A DNA stretch of 64,000 nt from Odontocerum albicorne (GCA_949825065.1 OX463864.1:11273787-11337786); one strand, 5' to 3'; counted from the first letter of the stretch, positions 41,546-52,924 are shown. Notes: generated by a model from the letters alone, not told the origin. Made by a program: numbers and translations.

Positions 41546-43149
41546 ACGTGTACAAAAAAAATGATACGTATGATTTGCTCGGGCGCTGTTATAGTTGCCA
41601 AACGTGATTAGTTTAATGATAGTGAGTACAAGTCAATTGATAGAGCGGCCTTAAGAAGAGTTTACTCTCTTAACAGCGCTATAAAAATTGTCCTTTGAAT
41701 GAATGAAAAACATCGCACTGTACGCCCGTATATATTTTATTTTGATCAACATGATGGGAATCATGAATATAAATAATATTAAAATGACAATTCATGCAGC
41801 GCAGTTAATAGAGAAGTCGGCCGATGTTTTTTCATGTTTTCAGCAATTAAATTTCAATTTTTATCACTTTTGACTTCAAATTTAATTAATTTAAGCGATT
41901 GGCTATGAATATTCTTATTTTTCCGATTTTAAATCGCTCAATTTTACATGTGTATTGATGTGTATCGAATACTCAGCAGCGGAACGCGTGGTTTTTTTTT
42001 AGCACAGGAAGGGAAAGGTTAATATCGTTATGTTTCATCAGAAATTGTTCCTGATTATTTGTCGAGCTTTCGTCGAGCTAAACCACGGACGCTGTCCTAT
42101 TCACGACATTAACTGATAATCTTTCTCATTCCGAAGGTTGGCGTATTATTCTTTATTCATATCAGATCCTTTCCCATAGTTGTTATCTATGTGAAAAACT
42201 ATTAAACCAGACATCCCAATTAAGGGTTAAACTAATGTAATGGATTCAGAGTTTTCCTATAAACTGTTTATTTTTGAACGTGTAACATGTTTGACTTTTC
42301 TAAACAAGAGGGCATTTGGAAAAATTCCATCATCAGACCATTTGGACTGCATCAGGAAGAGGAAATGCGGTTAACACACTTCTCTTCGTAGTTACACGTG
42401 CCACAATCAAAGGCAGACGAGTTGTTCTTTTTTTATTAAATGATCTATGAAACAGGCGTTAAGCACCCAAGCGAATTAACTTTAAGAATAGCTTGTTTAA
42501 ATTTTTGATTGATATTTATCCCAAATTTATTGTCAAAATCATGCGTATACTGTGTAAAGAACAGTCTAGCAGGTGTCAGAATGAATTTATTGTTTTGTAT
42601 TAACAAATACGTCAAACAAGGATGTGTGATGTATCCATGACTCTGCAATATTTATATTGACTCGAAGGGTACATTTATTTTTCCTTGATCTGCAATTTTG
42701 CTTGCAGAAGTGCAACGACTTGCATGAAATAAAAAATGCATACAAAGGCATTTTTCATTTACAGAAAGATTGACAATCATTCCTTTCCACATTGAGACTA
42801 TTAATTATGCTATGTGCTTTTAGTAGGAGGCAACAGAGATCGCCCTATCATTCGCGTCAATCAGGCCCTTCCCATAATGTGTAGTCCTAAAGTTCGAACA
42901 AACTAGCCTATATTATGTGTCCTGTATTGCCCTATATGATTACATTCAACGCTACTTTGGTTCAAAAAACCCATCTCTGCATTTTAACCTCACATCTAGC
43001 CACCCCTATTTAAAGTCTACTGGCAATAAAGGCTTACTCGAGAATGAAGAACGTAAGAAAGAGGCCTCCATAAAAAAGGGATGTGAAATTGACATGAAAA
43101 GAAATAACATATAACCTCTGAAAACATAATAAACATGTTTTGTATCACA
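41546..43149. other. unassigned sequence
   Basis: 41650-41700 contains the dispersed motif 'actctcttaacagcgctata'. 42910-43110 is open on the plus strand (65 residues, no domain). 42280-42430 is less AT-rich without recognised homology. Confidence 0.35.
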
Positions 43150-44770
43150 ATTATCGTCAACACATTTCTACTACACTTTTGTTTTGATTCGTAATAATTC
43201 TAGCATTTTTGGACGAAAAATTGGTATTTTGAAGTCAAAAGTAACAAAATTCATTTATACTCAAAAAACTGCCATTGACGACCAAGTTTACGAATATATG
43301 TTCAAAATCCCCACAGAATTATTATTTGTTCAACGTGTTTTCGTGTTTTTCGTCCCAAACGTTTAATTTTGTTAAAATTCAATATTCTGTGTCAGTATTT
43401 TCAAGAATAAATGAATTTAATTACTTTCCTAAACATGTATGAAATTTCAATATATAACTAACAAATGTTCAAACACATTTAACAGGTTTTGGCGTGTTAT
43501 GTCACAATTAACTTCAATGCGTTTCTACTACACTTTCGTCTTGATTCATTATAATTCTTTCATTTTTGTACCAAAAATTGGTATTTTGTAAGTCAAAAGT
43601 AATAAAATTCAATTATTCTTGTAAATATTGAAATTTAGCAAAATTAGACGTTCGGAACACGAAAACACGTTGAACAAATAATTATGTAGTGTTTTTGTAC
43701 ACATATTCGTAAACTTGGTCGTCATTGGCAGTTTTTCGAGTGAAAAATGTGAAATTTCCGTCTAATACTAACAAATGGTCATACATATTTAGGATGTTTC
43801 AACGTTTTATGCCATAATCAACGTCAATGCGTTTCTACTACACTTTTGTCTTGATTCATTATAATTCTAACATTATTGTACGAAAAATTGGCATTTTGTA
43901 AGTCAAAAGTAATAAAATTCAATAGTTTTTGTAAACATTGACGCAAAATATCAAAATTTCGTTAAATTAGACGTTTGGGAAGAAAAACACTAAAAGACGT
44001 TGAACAAATAATAATTCTGTGGTGATTTTATACATATATTCGTAAACTTGGTCGTCATTGGCAGTTTTTCGAGTGAAAAGTGTGAAATTTCCGTCTATTA
44101 CTAACAAATGGTTATACATGTTTAGGATGTTTCAACGTTTTATGTCATAATCAACGTCAATGCGTTTCTACTATACTTTTGTCTTGATTCATTATAATTT
44201 TAGCATTTTGGTACGAAAAATTGGTATATTGTGTGTCAATAGCAATAAAATAAATTTATTCTTGAAAATATTGAAATTTTGCAAAATTAGACGTTTGGGA
44301 CGAAAAATACGTAAACACGTTCAATAATTCTGTGTTGATTTTGTAGATTTATTCGTAAACTTGGTCGTCAATGGCAGCTTTTCGAATGAAAAGTGTGAAA
44401 TTTCCGTTTATTACTTCCAAATGTTGATACATGTTTAGGAGGTTTTAATGTTTTATGTCATTATCAATGTCAATGCGTTTCTACTACACTTTTGTCTTGA
44501 TTCATTATAATTTTAATACGAAATTAATTTTTTTACGAAAAATTGGTATGTTGTATGTCAAAATTAATAAAATTTATTTATTCTTGAAAATATTGACGCA
44601 AAATATTGAAATTTGACAAAATTGGACGTTTGGGACGAAAAACATGAAAACACGTTGAACAAATAATAATTCTGTGGAGTTTTTGTACATGTATTCGTAA
44701 TCTTGGTCGTCAATGTCAGTTTTTCGAATGAAAAGTATGAAATTTCGGTATATTACTAATAAAACTCAAG
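43150..44770. repeat. ~310-335-bp satellite, ~4.5 units, first unit partly inverted
   Basis: 'tgcgtttctactacactttt' recurs near 43160, 43519, 43829, 44162 and 44475. Each unit also has 'ttgattcattataattct', 'aattggtattttgt', a 'gacgtttgggacgaaaaac' block, 'cgttgaacaaataataattc', 'attcgtaaacttggtcgtca' and 'gcagtttttcgagtgaaaa'. In the first unit the segment 43260-43420 runs backwards (caaaaaactgccattgacga, gaccaagtttacgaatatat), so it is inverted relative to the others. No coding signal. Confidence 0.85.
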
Positions 44771-45627
44771 AAATACCTAATAAAAGTCAATAAGCCATCG
44801 TGCGTGTGAAAATGGGAAAAAAACGTTTGTTTTCTTTTTTTTCATAAATTATTTTAAGCTGATTTGTGCGAGTTATTTAAAAAACGAAAAAAAAAGTAAA
44901 ATTCCTTTCTAAAGTTAAAACCATCCCTTTGGAAGAGTAGCCTCGTTATTCTTTGTATCTCGAATTGACCACGTTACAAGTGCAATAACAATGCACTTCT
45001 TGCTGATAGTATACATGTATTTGTACGAGGCAAAAAACCAGTTTTTGCAAGAGTTCATGCCACACCCAGAAGAAAAATTGCACACAATGCAAGCAAAAAA
45101 CCGTATGCAAAACGGTGGAACATAACAAAAAAATCCAAACGTAAAACACTTCCTCGATAAAAACAAAAATACCTTTTCTACAAAAATGTATCTAAGCTCA
45201 ATGCAATAATTGGTGCAACCTTAATACGAAGCTCAAGAATAAATGCATTCTGAGATAATACCACTAAGAAGAAAGGAGAATTCTCTTAATTATAATGTTA
45301 GAATTATCTTGGATGAAAGGTTTTCGACTTTTTAACATGAAACCACAACTAGGAAGAGAAGTGGCCGCAGTATAACCGTTAGTTAGATGCATTGGGAATG
45401 CAGTAATAATATTGGTAGAACTAGCGAATGCAACAGTTCACGACCGTTCGAGGCGCAAGTTATTTTCTTAGGAAATATAAACCTTATATCTTCGGAGATT
45501 TGTATGTAATGGAGGAATTCCGTTTAATTACTTGCCTGCTTCTTTATAGTTAACTGGTTCTAGTCTATAATTTATATGATCCACATTAATCGTTAGTAGA
45601 ATATATAAAATACATCATCATCATTGT
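44771..45627. other. unassigned sequence
   Basis: The minus strand is open at 44915-45166 with Cys/Phe-rich noise-like content. No element is recognised. Confidence 0.35.
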
Positions 45628-46272
45628 CAACCAGGGTCGATCCACTGCTGGATGAAGGTCTCCCTAAGTTGACTCCAAATAGTTTGGTTTTTTGCTCGTT
45701 GATGCCATGTAATACTGCCATGATTCCTGGTTTCATCTATTCACCTTTGGTCTTCTTCTGGACATCTTTATGCCTCTTGGGTACCATTGGATTAATTCGG
45801 ATGTCCATCAGGAGTCTGAAATTCTGGCTACGTATCCTACCAACTTAATTCTTTTGCACACCTTTATAACGTATTTTACCTTTGTTATATTGCGAATCCA
45901 GGTGTTTTGTTTACAGTATCTTTTAGTATATCCCAACATGCATCTCTCCATGCTCCTTTGTGCGGTCTGGAACTTTTGTGTGTTCTTTGTTGTGAGCGTC
46001 CAGGTCTCGCAGCCATACGTAAGTACTGGGAGAATACATTAGTTGTAGACCCTTCGCTTCAAGGATATTGGGAGATTGCTTTTGAAGATGTTGTTCAAAC
46101 GTCCAAATGAGCTCCATGCTAGTTTTGTCCTATGTGCTATATCCTCCGATATGCCACCTACAAAGGAAATAAGTTGGCCCAGATACACTTATTCCTGGAC
46201 AAGTTCGAGTGGCTTTCCATCTACGTTTATTGGTTAGCTCGTGTATCGCTTTCCATCTACGTTTATATTACT
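45628..46272 (-). pseudogene. RTE-type LINE reverse transcriptase C-terminal relic
   Basis: On the minus strand from about 46270: VDGKPLELVQE, YLGQLISF-GGISEDIAHRT, KLAWSSFGRLNNIFKSNLPI, LPVLTYGCETWTLTTK, QTAQRSMERCMLGYTK and VIKVCKRIKLVGYVARISDS. This is the thumb and C-terminal region of RTE-type reverse transcriptases (YLGQ, GRL, LTYG-ETWTL, AQRAMERSMLG, K-GHVAR). Stops interrupt it, and the polymerase palm upstream is absent. The plus-strand left end (ccactgctggatgaaggtct) is the 3' end. A 'ctttccatctacgttta' duplication marks the right edge. Confidence 0.8.
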
Positions 46273-47100
46273 AGGATACAAAGATCATCTCCTTGACGTA
46301 TGGGAGTCATGTTTGTGACTTGATGGAAGATTAATAAAAGTAAGATACAAGCACCAAAGAATATTTTGTGTATTTTTAATGTATGAAACAAGGTAGAATG
46401 AAGACATTAAATATCAATTCATGGATAAAATAAATTTTATAGATAAGGTGAAGTAGTCATAAAATGTGGAGAAAATGAATGCCGAAAGAATAACAAATCG
46501 AATATTCATTTCATGTACGTGTTTGGTGTACGTGAAAAGAGTATACCCCGATGTACCATATGTATAAACGGTAGACCACGGTATACTTGAATCTTCATGA
46601 AATATTCAGGAGTATTTAGCTCACGTTCGATAGAAGAGCGATTAGATAGAATCGATTCATATTATCTGATCAAAGGAAACAGTTTGTTTCATTAAGTAAA
46701 ATGTCACAATTTCTCGGCAGCAGAAAAACTAAGAAAATAAATATGCAGCTCAAATGTCAGTAAAAGCGAAACGGTGTGATGGTACATATGAACGATCTAA
46801 CACAAAGGCGAGAAATGGACAATTTTATAAGAATATGTAGAACTGGGTTATTGGATCAACTGAAAATCGAATGAATTAAATATCAACCAATTGATATGTT
46901 TATTAAATTTCGGCAGATTGGGTTTGATACTCGTACATGAAATATGGCATACTTTTGGGTGTTTATCGAGCAAAAAGAGCTTGGATTCGTTGAATCTAAT
47001 AAAACTGTTAATATTAAAGAAATTAAATAAGCAAGAATTAGATTTTTAACATAAAAATATAAAATGTGTTTGAAGATTTTCACGACTGTTTTCCACTTGT
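46273..47100 (+). other. unassigned with weak non-LTR family A traces
   Basis: 46460-46530 reads MNAERITNRIF in one plus frame, resembling the ERMNE-TKQIY region, and 46755-46785 (gtaaaagcgaaacggtgtga) resembles the terminal 'KRRD' codons. The remainder is unrecognised. Confidence 0.3.
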
Positions 47101-47124
47101 TTAAAAAGTTTTTTTATTTGTTGC

Positions 47125-47285
47125 CTCGTTGGCTTAAATGATGGCCGACGTTTTGAAGGAGTCATCCTCGTAGATATATCAAAATTAATGACTTTCAGTA
47201 ATGTTTTTGACATCACTCTGAGGATGAAAGCAGCAAAGCCTTCGAAACGTAGGCCATTATTTAAGTCAACTATGCGATAACCCTA
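47125..47285. repeat. Penelope-type terminal inverted module (family 2)
   Basis: Arms at about 47125-47160 (gttggcttaaatgatggccg) and 47238-47275 (cgaaacgtaggccattattt) are inverted, with 'tctgaggatgaaagcagcaa' adjoining the second arm. Same design as 3126-3296. Confidence 0.45.
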
Positions 47286-47354
47286 AAAAATAGTTGATTA
47301 AACCTATAAACTTTAAAGACTACATTTTTAATCATAATAATGTAGTAATTAAAC

Positions 47355-47610
47355 ACATGCATACAGATTGTCACGCCACTTCCATGTCGGGGTAGGCAGA
47401 GAGGACTGAGCGCCAAACTAACTTATCTCGACACATATATTTCAATGTTTCACATCCATACACGTTCTCATAATGCTCCTACGTTAGCTTTATCTTCTTA
47501 CACTCCCTTCCTTTAAAATATCACTGACATGATTCAACCATATTTTTCTTGGTCTTCCTTTACTCCGACTTTCACTCACAGTTGACTATACACATCCACG
47601 TGTACAAAAC
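47355..47610 (-). mobile_element. non-LTR family A 3' fragment
   Basis: Antisense 'gtcacgccacttccatgtcg' and 'gggtaggcagagagg', 'ttatctcgacacata', 'ctgacatgattcaaccatat' and 'ttcttggtcttcctttactc' give the C-terminus up to the RGR-RK region. Confidence 0.6.
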
Positions 47611-47834
47611 ATCTAAGGGCTCTTATTCATAATACCATATTAACCAGATTTTCGATAGATGCTACAAGAAATATGACATCACTTCGGTCTTTAAATAATG
47701 ACATAAAAGTGAATTAATTGATTAATCAGGAATCATGATTGAGACTCTTGGATAGTAGAGAAGCAACGAAAGAAATATTCAGAGTTTTCCGATAAGCAGG
47801 AAAAAATTCCCACACGAAGAATTTCCTTTCTCAG

Positions 47835-47939
47835 TTAATTATAACGTCGAGACCTCAAACTGTCACCTTGCAACTCCATAGCTACCAGTTTGAACACCTC
47901 ATCTGTCAGTCTGGTCTTGTTTGTCTGGTTAGTGTCCAT
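47835..47939 (-). CDS. candidate short coding segment
   Basis: On the minus strand an ATG at 47939-47937 in good context (tggcATGG) opens 34 codons with protein-like content (MDTNQTNKTRLTDEVFKLVA, then MELQGD). A possible donor AAG|GTGACAG lies after MELQ. There is no recognised family. It may belong to a retroelement or a host first exon. Confidence 0.25.
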   Translation of the reverse strand: MDTNQTNKTRLTDEVFKLVAMELQGDSLRSRRYN

Positions 47940-48039
47940 GCCACACTACTTTCTGACACGTGTCGTCTCCAACTTCATTCATGGTTAGGACTCGTGGTTA
48001 TAATTTTACCGCCTTAAATGGACAAAATGAATCATGTCT

Positions 48040-48785
48040 AGTTAATGGTAAATTTATGTGAAGTACGAGTATATCTTATGCTGGGAAAGAAAGGTGGTTT
48101 GCTTGACGATGTTTTTCGCGCAATTCATAGTCAACGCTTTATATCTTCTATTTCTTCATGTGTAGTGTCCGGTCCCCCTGACGTCTTTAACGGCAACCCT
48201 CCTCAACGGCACAACTCCTCAACGGTCTGGTTTCTTGTCCATTTGCGAATATTGCATAACCAAGTCCTTTGAGGCTTTTCTTTTTTTCGTTCTTGCTGAC
48301 AGTTGATCTGGGGTGGTATATGTGGGTTTACTTTTTATTTGGTTTTCTGCGATGCATTTTTTTTTTAATCTAGATATACGGGGGTGTGTGCTAAAAGCCC
48401 CCCAATGTCCTTGCGGTTGGGCTCGCCGTACATTAGTGGGGTGTATCTCAGCCGGGGGAATGTTTATGGGATAAGTCCGAACCTTTTAATGTCTTATCTC
48501 TTAAATGTATTTTTCTGTCATCTTTTTATTTTCTGTCTTTTTTTCTCTTCTTCTTATTCTACATGTGCAAGGGTGGGGGCTGAAAAACATCTGCTGTCCC
48601 CGTGGCTGAGCTCGCTCTATATTGGTGGGGTGTATCTTGGCCGGGGGGATGTTATTAGATGAGCCCAGACCTTTTGATAGCTTCTGTCTTTAATGTATTC
48701 TCTGCAATTTATGTGTTCTTGAAGTATATTTAAATGTATTATGTACACACTATGTTCCTATCAATAAACCTTTATTTATTTATTT
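48040..48785 (+). mobile_element. non-LTR-like 3' UTR with duplicated GC-rich block
   Basis: A GC-richer block (about 48374-48485: gggctcgccgtacattagtg, gggtgtatctcagccggggg) is repeated with divergence at 48562-48672 (gagctcgctctatattggtg, gggtgtatcttggccggggg). The segment ends in an AATAAA at 48763-48768 and a T/A-rich 'tttatttatttattt' tail, as expected of a retroposed 3' end. No ORF2 sequence is recognisable upstream. Confidence 0.45.
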
Positions 48786-49275
48786 AAAGTTAGGTTAGTT
48801 TTATCGATCTTCAATTTTGTTCTCCAATATTCATTTTAAAAAGTGGGTTTTTATTCTTGCTATGTTTTATATGAACAAGAACTTCCGGCATTTGCTCGAC
48901 GCTGAACCTAAACGTTTTAGATACGATGAAACCAAAAATCCGAAGCGTTCTCCGAATAAAACTCATTTCGAATCCTTTAAGTTTATTTAGCATTCTGGTT
49001 TTCAAAGTCCATGTTTTAACACCATTAAGTTAAATGAACCATATATAGCACTTAATCATGTGTTGTCGATGTTTAAGATTCATGTTACCATTGGAGAAAA
49101 CTGATCACATCTTGAGAAATTCTGCACGTGCCATTTCAATTTGGCATCTTACTTCTGTATCTGGGACTGTCACGAGTAATTAGGCTTCCTAAAAGTTTTA
49201 AACTGTCAACTTGCTTTATGGGTTGCCCGATCAGCTGCACAGATACACCACTATAACTATCGACTTGACTATCGA
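48786..49275 (-). pseudogene. non-LTR reverse transcriptase C-terminal relic (family B)
   Basis: The minus strand reads CQIEMARAEFLKM, then KHRQHMIKCYIWFI, G-KTWTLKTRMLNKLKGFEM and SFIRRTLRIFGF from about 49150 to 48850. This is the typical 'R--MIKCYIWSVLLYGCETWTL....NKLEAFEMW-YRR-LRI' thumb region. It is distinct from the RTE copy at 45628. Two or more stops are present and only this part remains. Confidence 0.7.
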
Positions 49276-49309
49276 CTTAACAACATGAACATTGCTTTTT
49301 AATCTGTTT

Positions 49310-49405
49310 TTTTTATTAATTTTTATGGTACCCTTCAACATATCCAAATAAATTATATATACGTGTTGAAGAGCGTGGTCGGGAGAAAATATTATTTTTT
49401 ACCCC
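49310..49405 (-). mobile_element. SINE-1b end fragment
   Basis: 'cgtgttgaagagcgtggtcg' and 'ggagaaaatatt' are the complement of the terminal segment of 17740-18005. Confidence 0.4.
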
Positions 49406-49849
49406 ATTGATCATACTTTCGTGTAAAAAATACATGAGTAGAGAATAAACTCGTAATTCATCATGATACTACTAAGGTCCAAAAGTTTCTGGCCTGAACT
49501 AGTTATATGGTGTATTGGCAGATACCACGTACGGTAATCTTCTTCGTAGACAGTATCTAAACATCGGCCTAGTTTTTCACCTCCTTTGAAATAAATTTAA
49601 TAACTGCGCGATATTCCATATTTTACATTAGAGAATATAACGAAACACCACGTCTTCTATCGGCTCTAGTTGAGGATATTATACTGAGGGAAGTGGTATT
49701 AAATTTTAGCTGTTACATATCCTAACTGAATGTTTTTCAAATGTTACATATCCTAACTGAGTGTTATCATTCGGTTTAAAAATTGAGTTCTACAATACGA
49801 GCGATTATCTAATCAATGGTATTTTGAAACAAATACATTTAAAAAGTCA

Positions 49850-49985
49850 GATAAATTATAAGAGTTATATGAGAAGATGTATGAATATAGAAGAGGTCAA
49901 ATATGTGTGTCGAGATAGGAAAGTCTGACGCTCTGTTTTACATTCTTACCCCGACAGAGAAACAACGTGAGGGTATGTATGTACA
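49850..49985 (+). mobile_element. non-LTR family A 3' end
   Basis: 'agttatatgagaagatgtat', 'gtgtgtcgagataggaaagt' and 'cttaccccgacagagaaaca' encode a degraded SYMRRCM...VCRDR...PDRE(T) terminus. Confidence 0.6.
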
Positions 49986-50025
49986 TAATTGGGTCAAACT
50001 GGAAGTTCTTATCACTCTTTTCCAG

Positions 50026-50175
50026 CTGAGATGAACAAAATCTTGGTCATTCTTCCTGATCCCCCAACGGTGACGCAGATGGTGTGGATTCTGCAACCTT
50101 GGTCCGTACGTTTTCTGCAACAACCGACCATCATTCCGATTCCCGCGCTGAAAGTCTGCTGCACTCTTTTGCTCT
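50026..50175 (+). other. exon-like open stretch after a consensus acceptor
   Basis: 'tcactcttttccag' at 50012-50025 is a strong 3' splice-site sequence. The following plus frame is open (EMNKILVILPDPPTVTQMVW..., about 50 codons before AT-rich sequence) with near-neutral GC. The minus strand is partly open too and no protein family is recognised. No clear donor follows. Confidence 0.2.
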
Positions 50176-50510
50176 CTTGGAAATATACGAGTATATGTGT
50201 ATTTTTAGAGGCAAGTTTCTGCTTTTCAAACGTCCAGTGGTGTCACTTTAATCATCTCGTATTTGTTGGAAAGTTATTTCGTATTTTCAAATTCAAATGC
50301 AAAATTTTTGTATTTAGATTTAACTGTGTAGTGTATAAACTGGTGCGTTGATCTCTTTGAAAGCTCATGGAGTAATATCCAAGCATACTTATTTAAATAT
50401 GGAATATAGAACCATGAATTTGTATAAACTGGTGCGTTGATCTCTTTGAAAGCTTGTAGAGTAATTAATATCCAAGCATACTCATTGAAATATGGGAGAT
50501 AGAACCATGA

Positions 50511-50698
<188 letters not shown>

Positions 50699-50918
50699 GT
50701 GCGTTAATCTCTTTGAAAGCTTATAGAGTAATATCCAAGCATACTCATTGAAACATGGGGAATAGAACCATGAGTATATGTGTATAAACTGGTGCGTTGA
50801 TCTCTTTGAACGCTTATGGGGTAATATCCAAACATACTCATTGAAATATGGAAGATAGAACCATGAGTATAACATATATGTGTATAAACTGGTGCATTGA
50901 TCTCTTTGAAAGCTTATA

Positions 50919-51089
50919 GGCGCCCGTTACACGCTCAATCTGGATCGCAATCCGCGATGCAAATCGGCGATCACGGATTGCGATCCGATTGATCAATCCA
51001 TCAATCCGCTCATTACACGGTCAATCTTGACCGCGATCATTGATCGGCGATCACGGATTGCGATCCAGATTGACCGTGTAACGGGCGCC
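50919..51089. mobile_element. 171-bp MITE with precise empty sites alongside
   Basis: Left end ggcgcccgttacacgctcaa and inward right end ggcgcccgttacacggtcaa, continuing tctggatcgcaatccg on both sides, are inverted with one mismatch over about 35 bp. ATA flanks both sides (50916-50918 and 51090-51092). The sister units read agcttatagagtaat with no insert, giving the pre-insertion site. Internal 'ggcgatcacggattgcgatc' occurs twice. No coding. A 3-bp duplication suggests a PIF/Harbinger- or CACTA-type mobiliser; that assignment is inference. Confidence 0.85.
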
Positions 51090-51464
51090 ATAGAGTAATA
51101 TCCAAGCATACTCATTGTGACATGGGAGATAGAACCATGAGTAAAACTCATACTCTTTGATGTGAAGGTGTCGCAGAAATATATTTTGAACTCTCTCATC
51201 TATCAGGGAATGGTGGATTCCTTTCGGGTTTCAAATGATTAAACCATACTCTAATATACTGAATGGGGACATCCAAATCAGTGAGTCATAAAGATATATC
51301 ATAAAAACGCCACCATATATAATTCTGTAGAGACTTTCACAAATTCCAGAACTGTATAGGCAGATAAACACTTACTCAAGCATGAGTACCGAATGTACGA
51401 GTAAATTTACTGTTGAGGATGATGGCGTCGATCTTTGTCTTTCTTTGATAGCGTCGGTCTTTGA

Positions 51465-51645
51465 TAGCGTTGACACATACGATTATCATCCCAGCACCAC
51501 AAAATGTGATCTGCGGATTGATCCAGATGGTCGCAAAAATTGCAACGGGGAGGAGGGACAACATTGAAGATATAAAGTTTGCACAATTAAGCTCCCATGG
51601 CCAGAGATAGTTGGGGGTTGTTTTGTACCTTGGATACATCTTTAA
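51465..51645 (-). pseudogene. possible R1/Jockey-type ORF2 C-terminal zinc knuckle relic
   Basis: The minus strand reads YIFNVVPPPRCNFCDHLDQS then ADHILWCW. The C-x2-C...H-x4-C-like arrangement and the ADHILW-C phrase resemble the cysteine motif near the C-terminus of R1/I/Jockey-clade ORF2 proteins (C..C......EH.L..C). Upstream sequence in the same frame has a stop. Short and isolated. Confidence 0.4.
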
Positions 51646-52141
51646 GTATCAGGAAAAATAAAACAAAATGTATATCTTTATAAATTGATTGATTTTTTGA
51701 TGAAAAATGAACCCTTTACCCGCCTATGGGCTGCCGGTCCAGCGTGCAGTGCGCATACTATTTGCCAGGCGGTCGTTAACCCCTCATTCGCCAGTTCCCT
51801 GAGCTAAGATTATTTTTTCTTCACTTTTTCTCGCTTTGCTCTCGTTTGACTTTTGTACACTTGCACCTCAATTATCGATGCTAATTATATATATTTTTCA
51901 AAATAATATATCCATCTGTAAGTGCATAGTTACTCACAGAATGTTGAGTTTGTTGATATACAACAATTACTTCTAATCCACCAAGTCATCTTTGATATGT
52001 TACATAAAAATATTTTTAATCGATCAGAGATTTTAAAAAAAATGTTCGTTTAAATTCAAGTAAAACATCAAATAAATTATCCATCTCTGAACAATAATGA
52101 TTCGAAAAAATGTGATATTTTTTTCAATTATCTATTAAACG
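51646..52141. other. unassigned sequence
   Basis: 51710-51790 is GC-richer (gggctgccggtccagcgtgc) with no recognised motif; the rest is AT-rich. It would be the 3' side of the candidate exon that follows. Confidence 0.35.
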
Positions 52142-52270
52142 TTAATAAGGATGGTGCACATCTGATATCTCTTGAAACAAGTTAACCGTAAATGAAGACA
52201 TAAAATAAGGTGTGGTGCGTTGGTATGCAAAGAAGTCTTCCATCGCTTGATCGAAGGGAACGTCCATGTT
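52142..52270 (-). CDS. candidate terminal exon of a host gene
   Basis: The minus strand has a good acceptor (ttctacattttttcag, AG at 52272-52271) immediately followed by 42 open codons and a TAA at 52144-52142. The translation begins NMDVPFDQAMEDFFAYQRTT, continues PYFMSSFTVNLFQEISDVHH and ends PY. Codon composition is balanced compared with the AT-rich flanks, with many different residues and no repeats. I do not recognise the family. Upstream exons would lie at higher coordinates; none is evident nearby. An alternative is a relic of an unrecognised transposon. Confidence 0.4.
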   Translation of the reverse strand, partial: NMDVPFDQAMEDFFAYQRTTPYFMSSFTVNLFQEISDVHHPY

Positions 52271-52589
52271 CTGAAAAAATGTAGAATATATCGCGAAGAT
52301 ATTAAGAAGAATTGGAATTGTTAAATGGGTAAAATAATGTATAAATTTAAACTAATATTTTTTTCACTATACGAGTATATCAAAATTGTCAATTTATAAT
52401 TACATCTCCAAAAAAACATCATTCTATTTTGGCACGGTAGAATCTACAAAAAATATTGTATTAGGGAAATAAGCACTTTTCTATGTTATATAATATAGGT
52501 TGATGGTTGATAATTAACAATGTATACTTAATTTAATAATAATCATGAAAAATTATAATTAATTTTACTGACAATAATTATTTTTATTT

Positions 52590-52850
52590 ATTTAACACTT
52601 TTATTGCAAATACAATCTGGCGGGTTTATTGCCGGGTGGTAATCTCTTCAAACCAATCAGACAAAAGTAAATGAAGCAAGTTACGTGGTCGCATAAATCT
52701 TTCAAATGACTATCCATCCCCACGAAATCCATAAACAGATACGTGAGCATATGCCCACAAAGACGGACAATCACCCGAGCATTCCTTTTCATGTAAAGTG
52801 AGATATCATCAATCAAAGGAATATGAATGGATTGTGGAGAGGAATGAAAC
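52590..52850 (-). mobile_element. composite retroposon with SINE-1 3' tail
   Basis: Nearly the same sequence as 435-690 (tail complement, then 'aagtaaatgaagcaagttac', 'tgactatccatccccacgaa', 'gagatatcatcaatcaaagg'). A 10-15-base segment (tatatacccacgaacc) present in the first copy is missing here. Confidence 0.65.
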
Positions 52851-52924
52851 ATGTTATTTTACTGACTAGAAATTAAGTTTTTTCAGTCGCTTCTTAAAGC
52901 GTGCCAATAATTATTAAACTTGAG

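Noticed and set aside
49989..50351. 120-residue plus-strand gene
   Set aside because: Only the first ~50 codons after the acceptor look non-random; the rest runs into AT-rich noise. Retained as a weak exon candidate instead.
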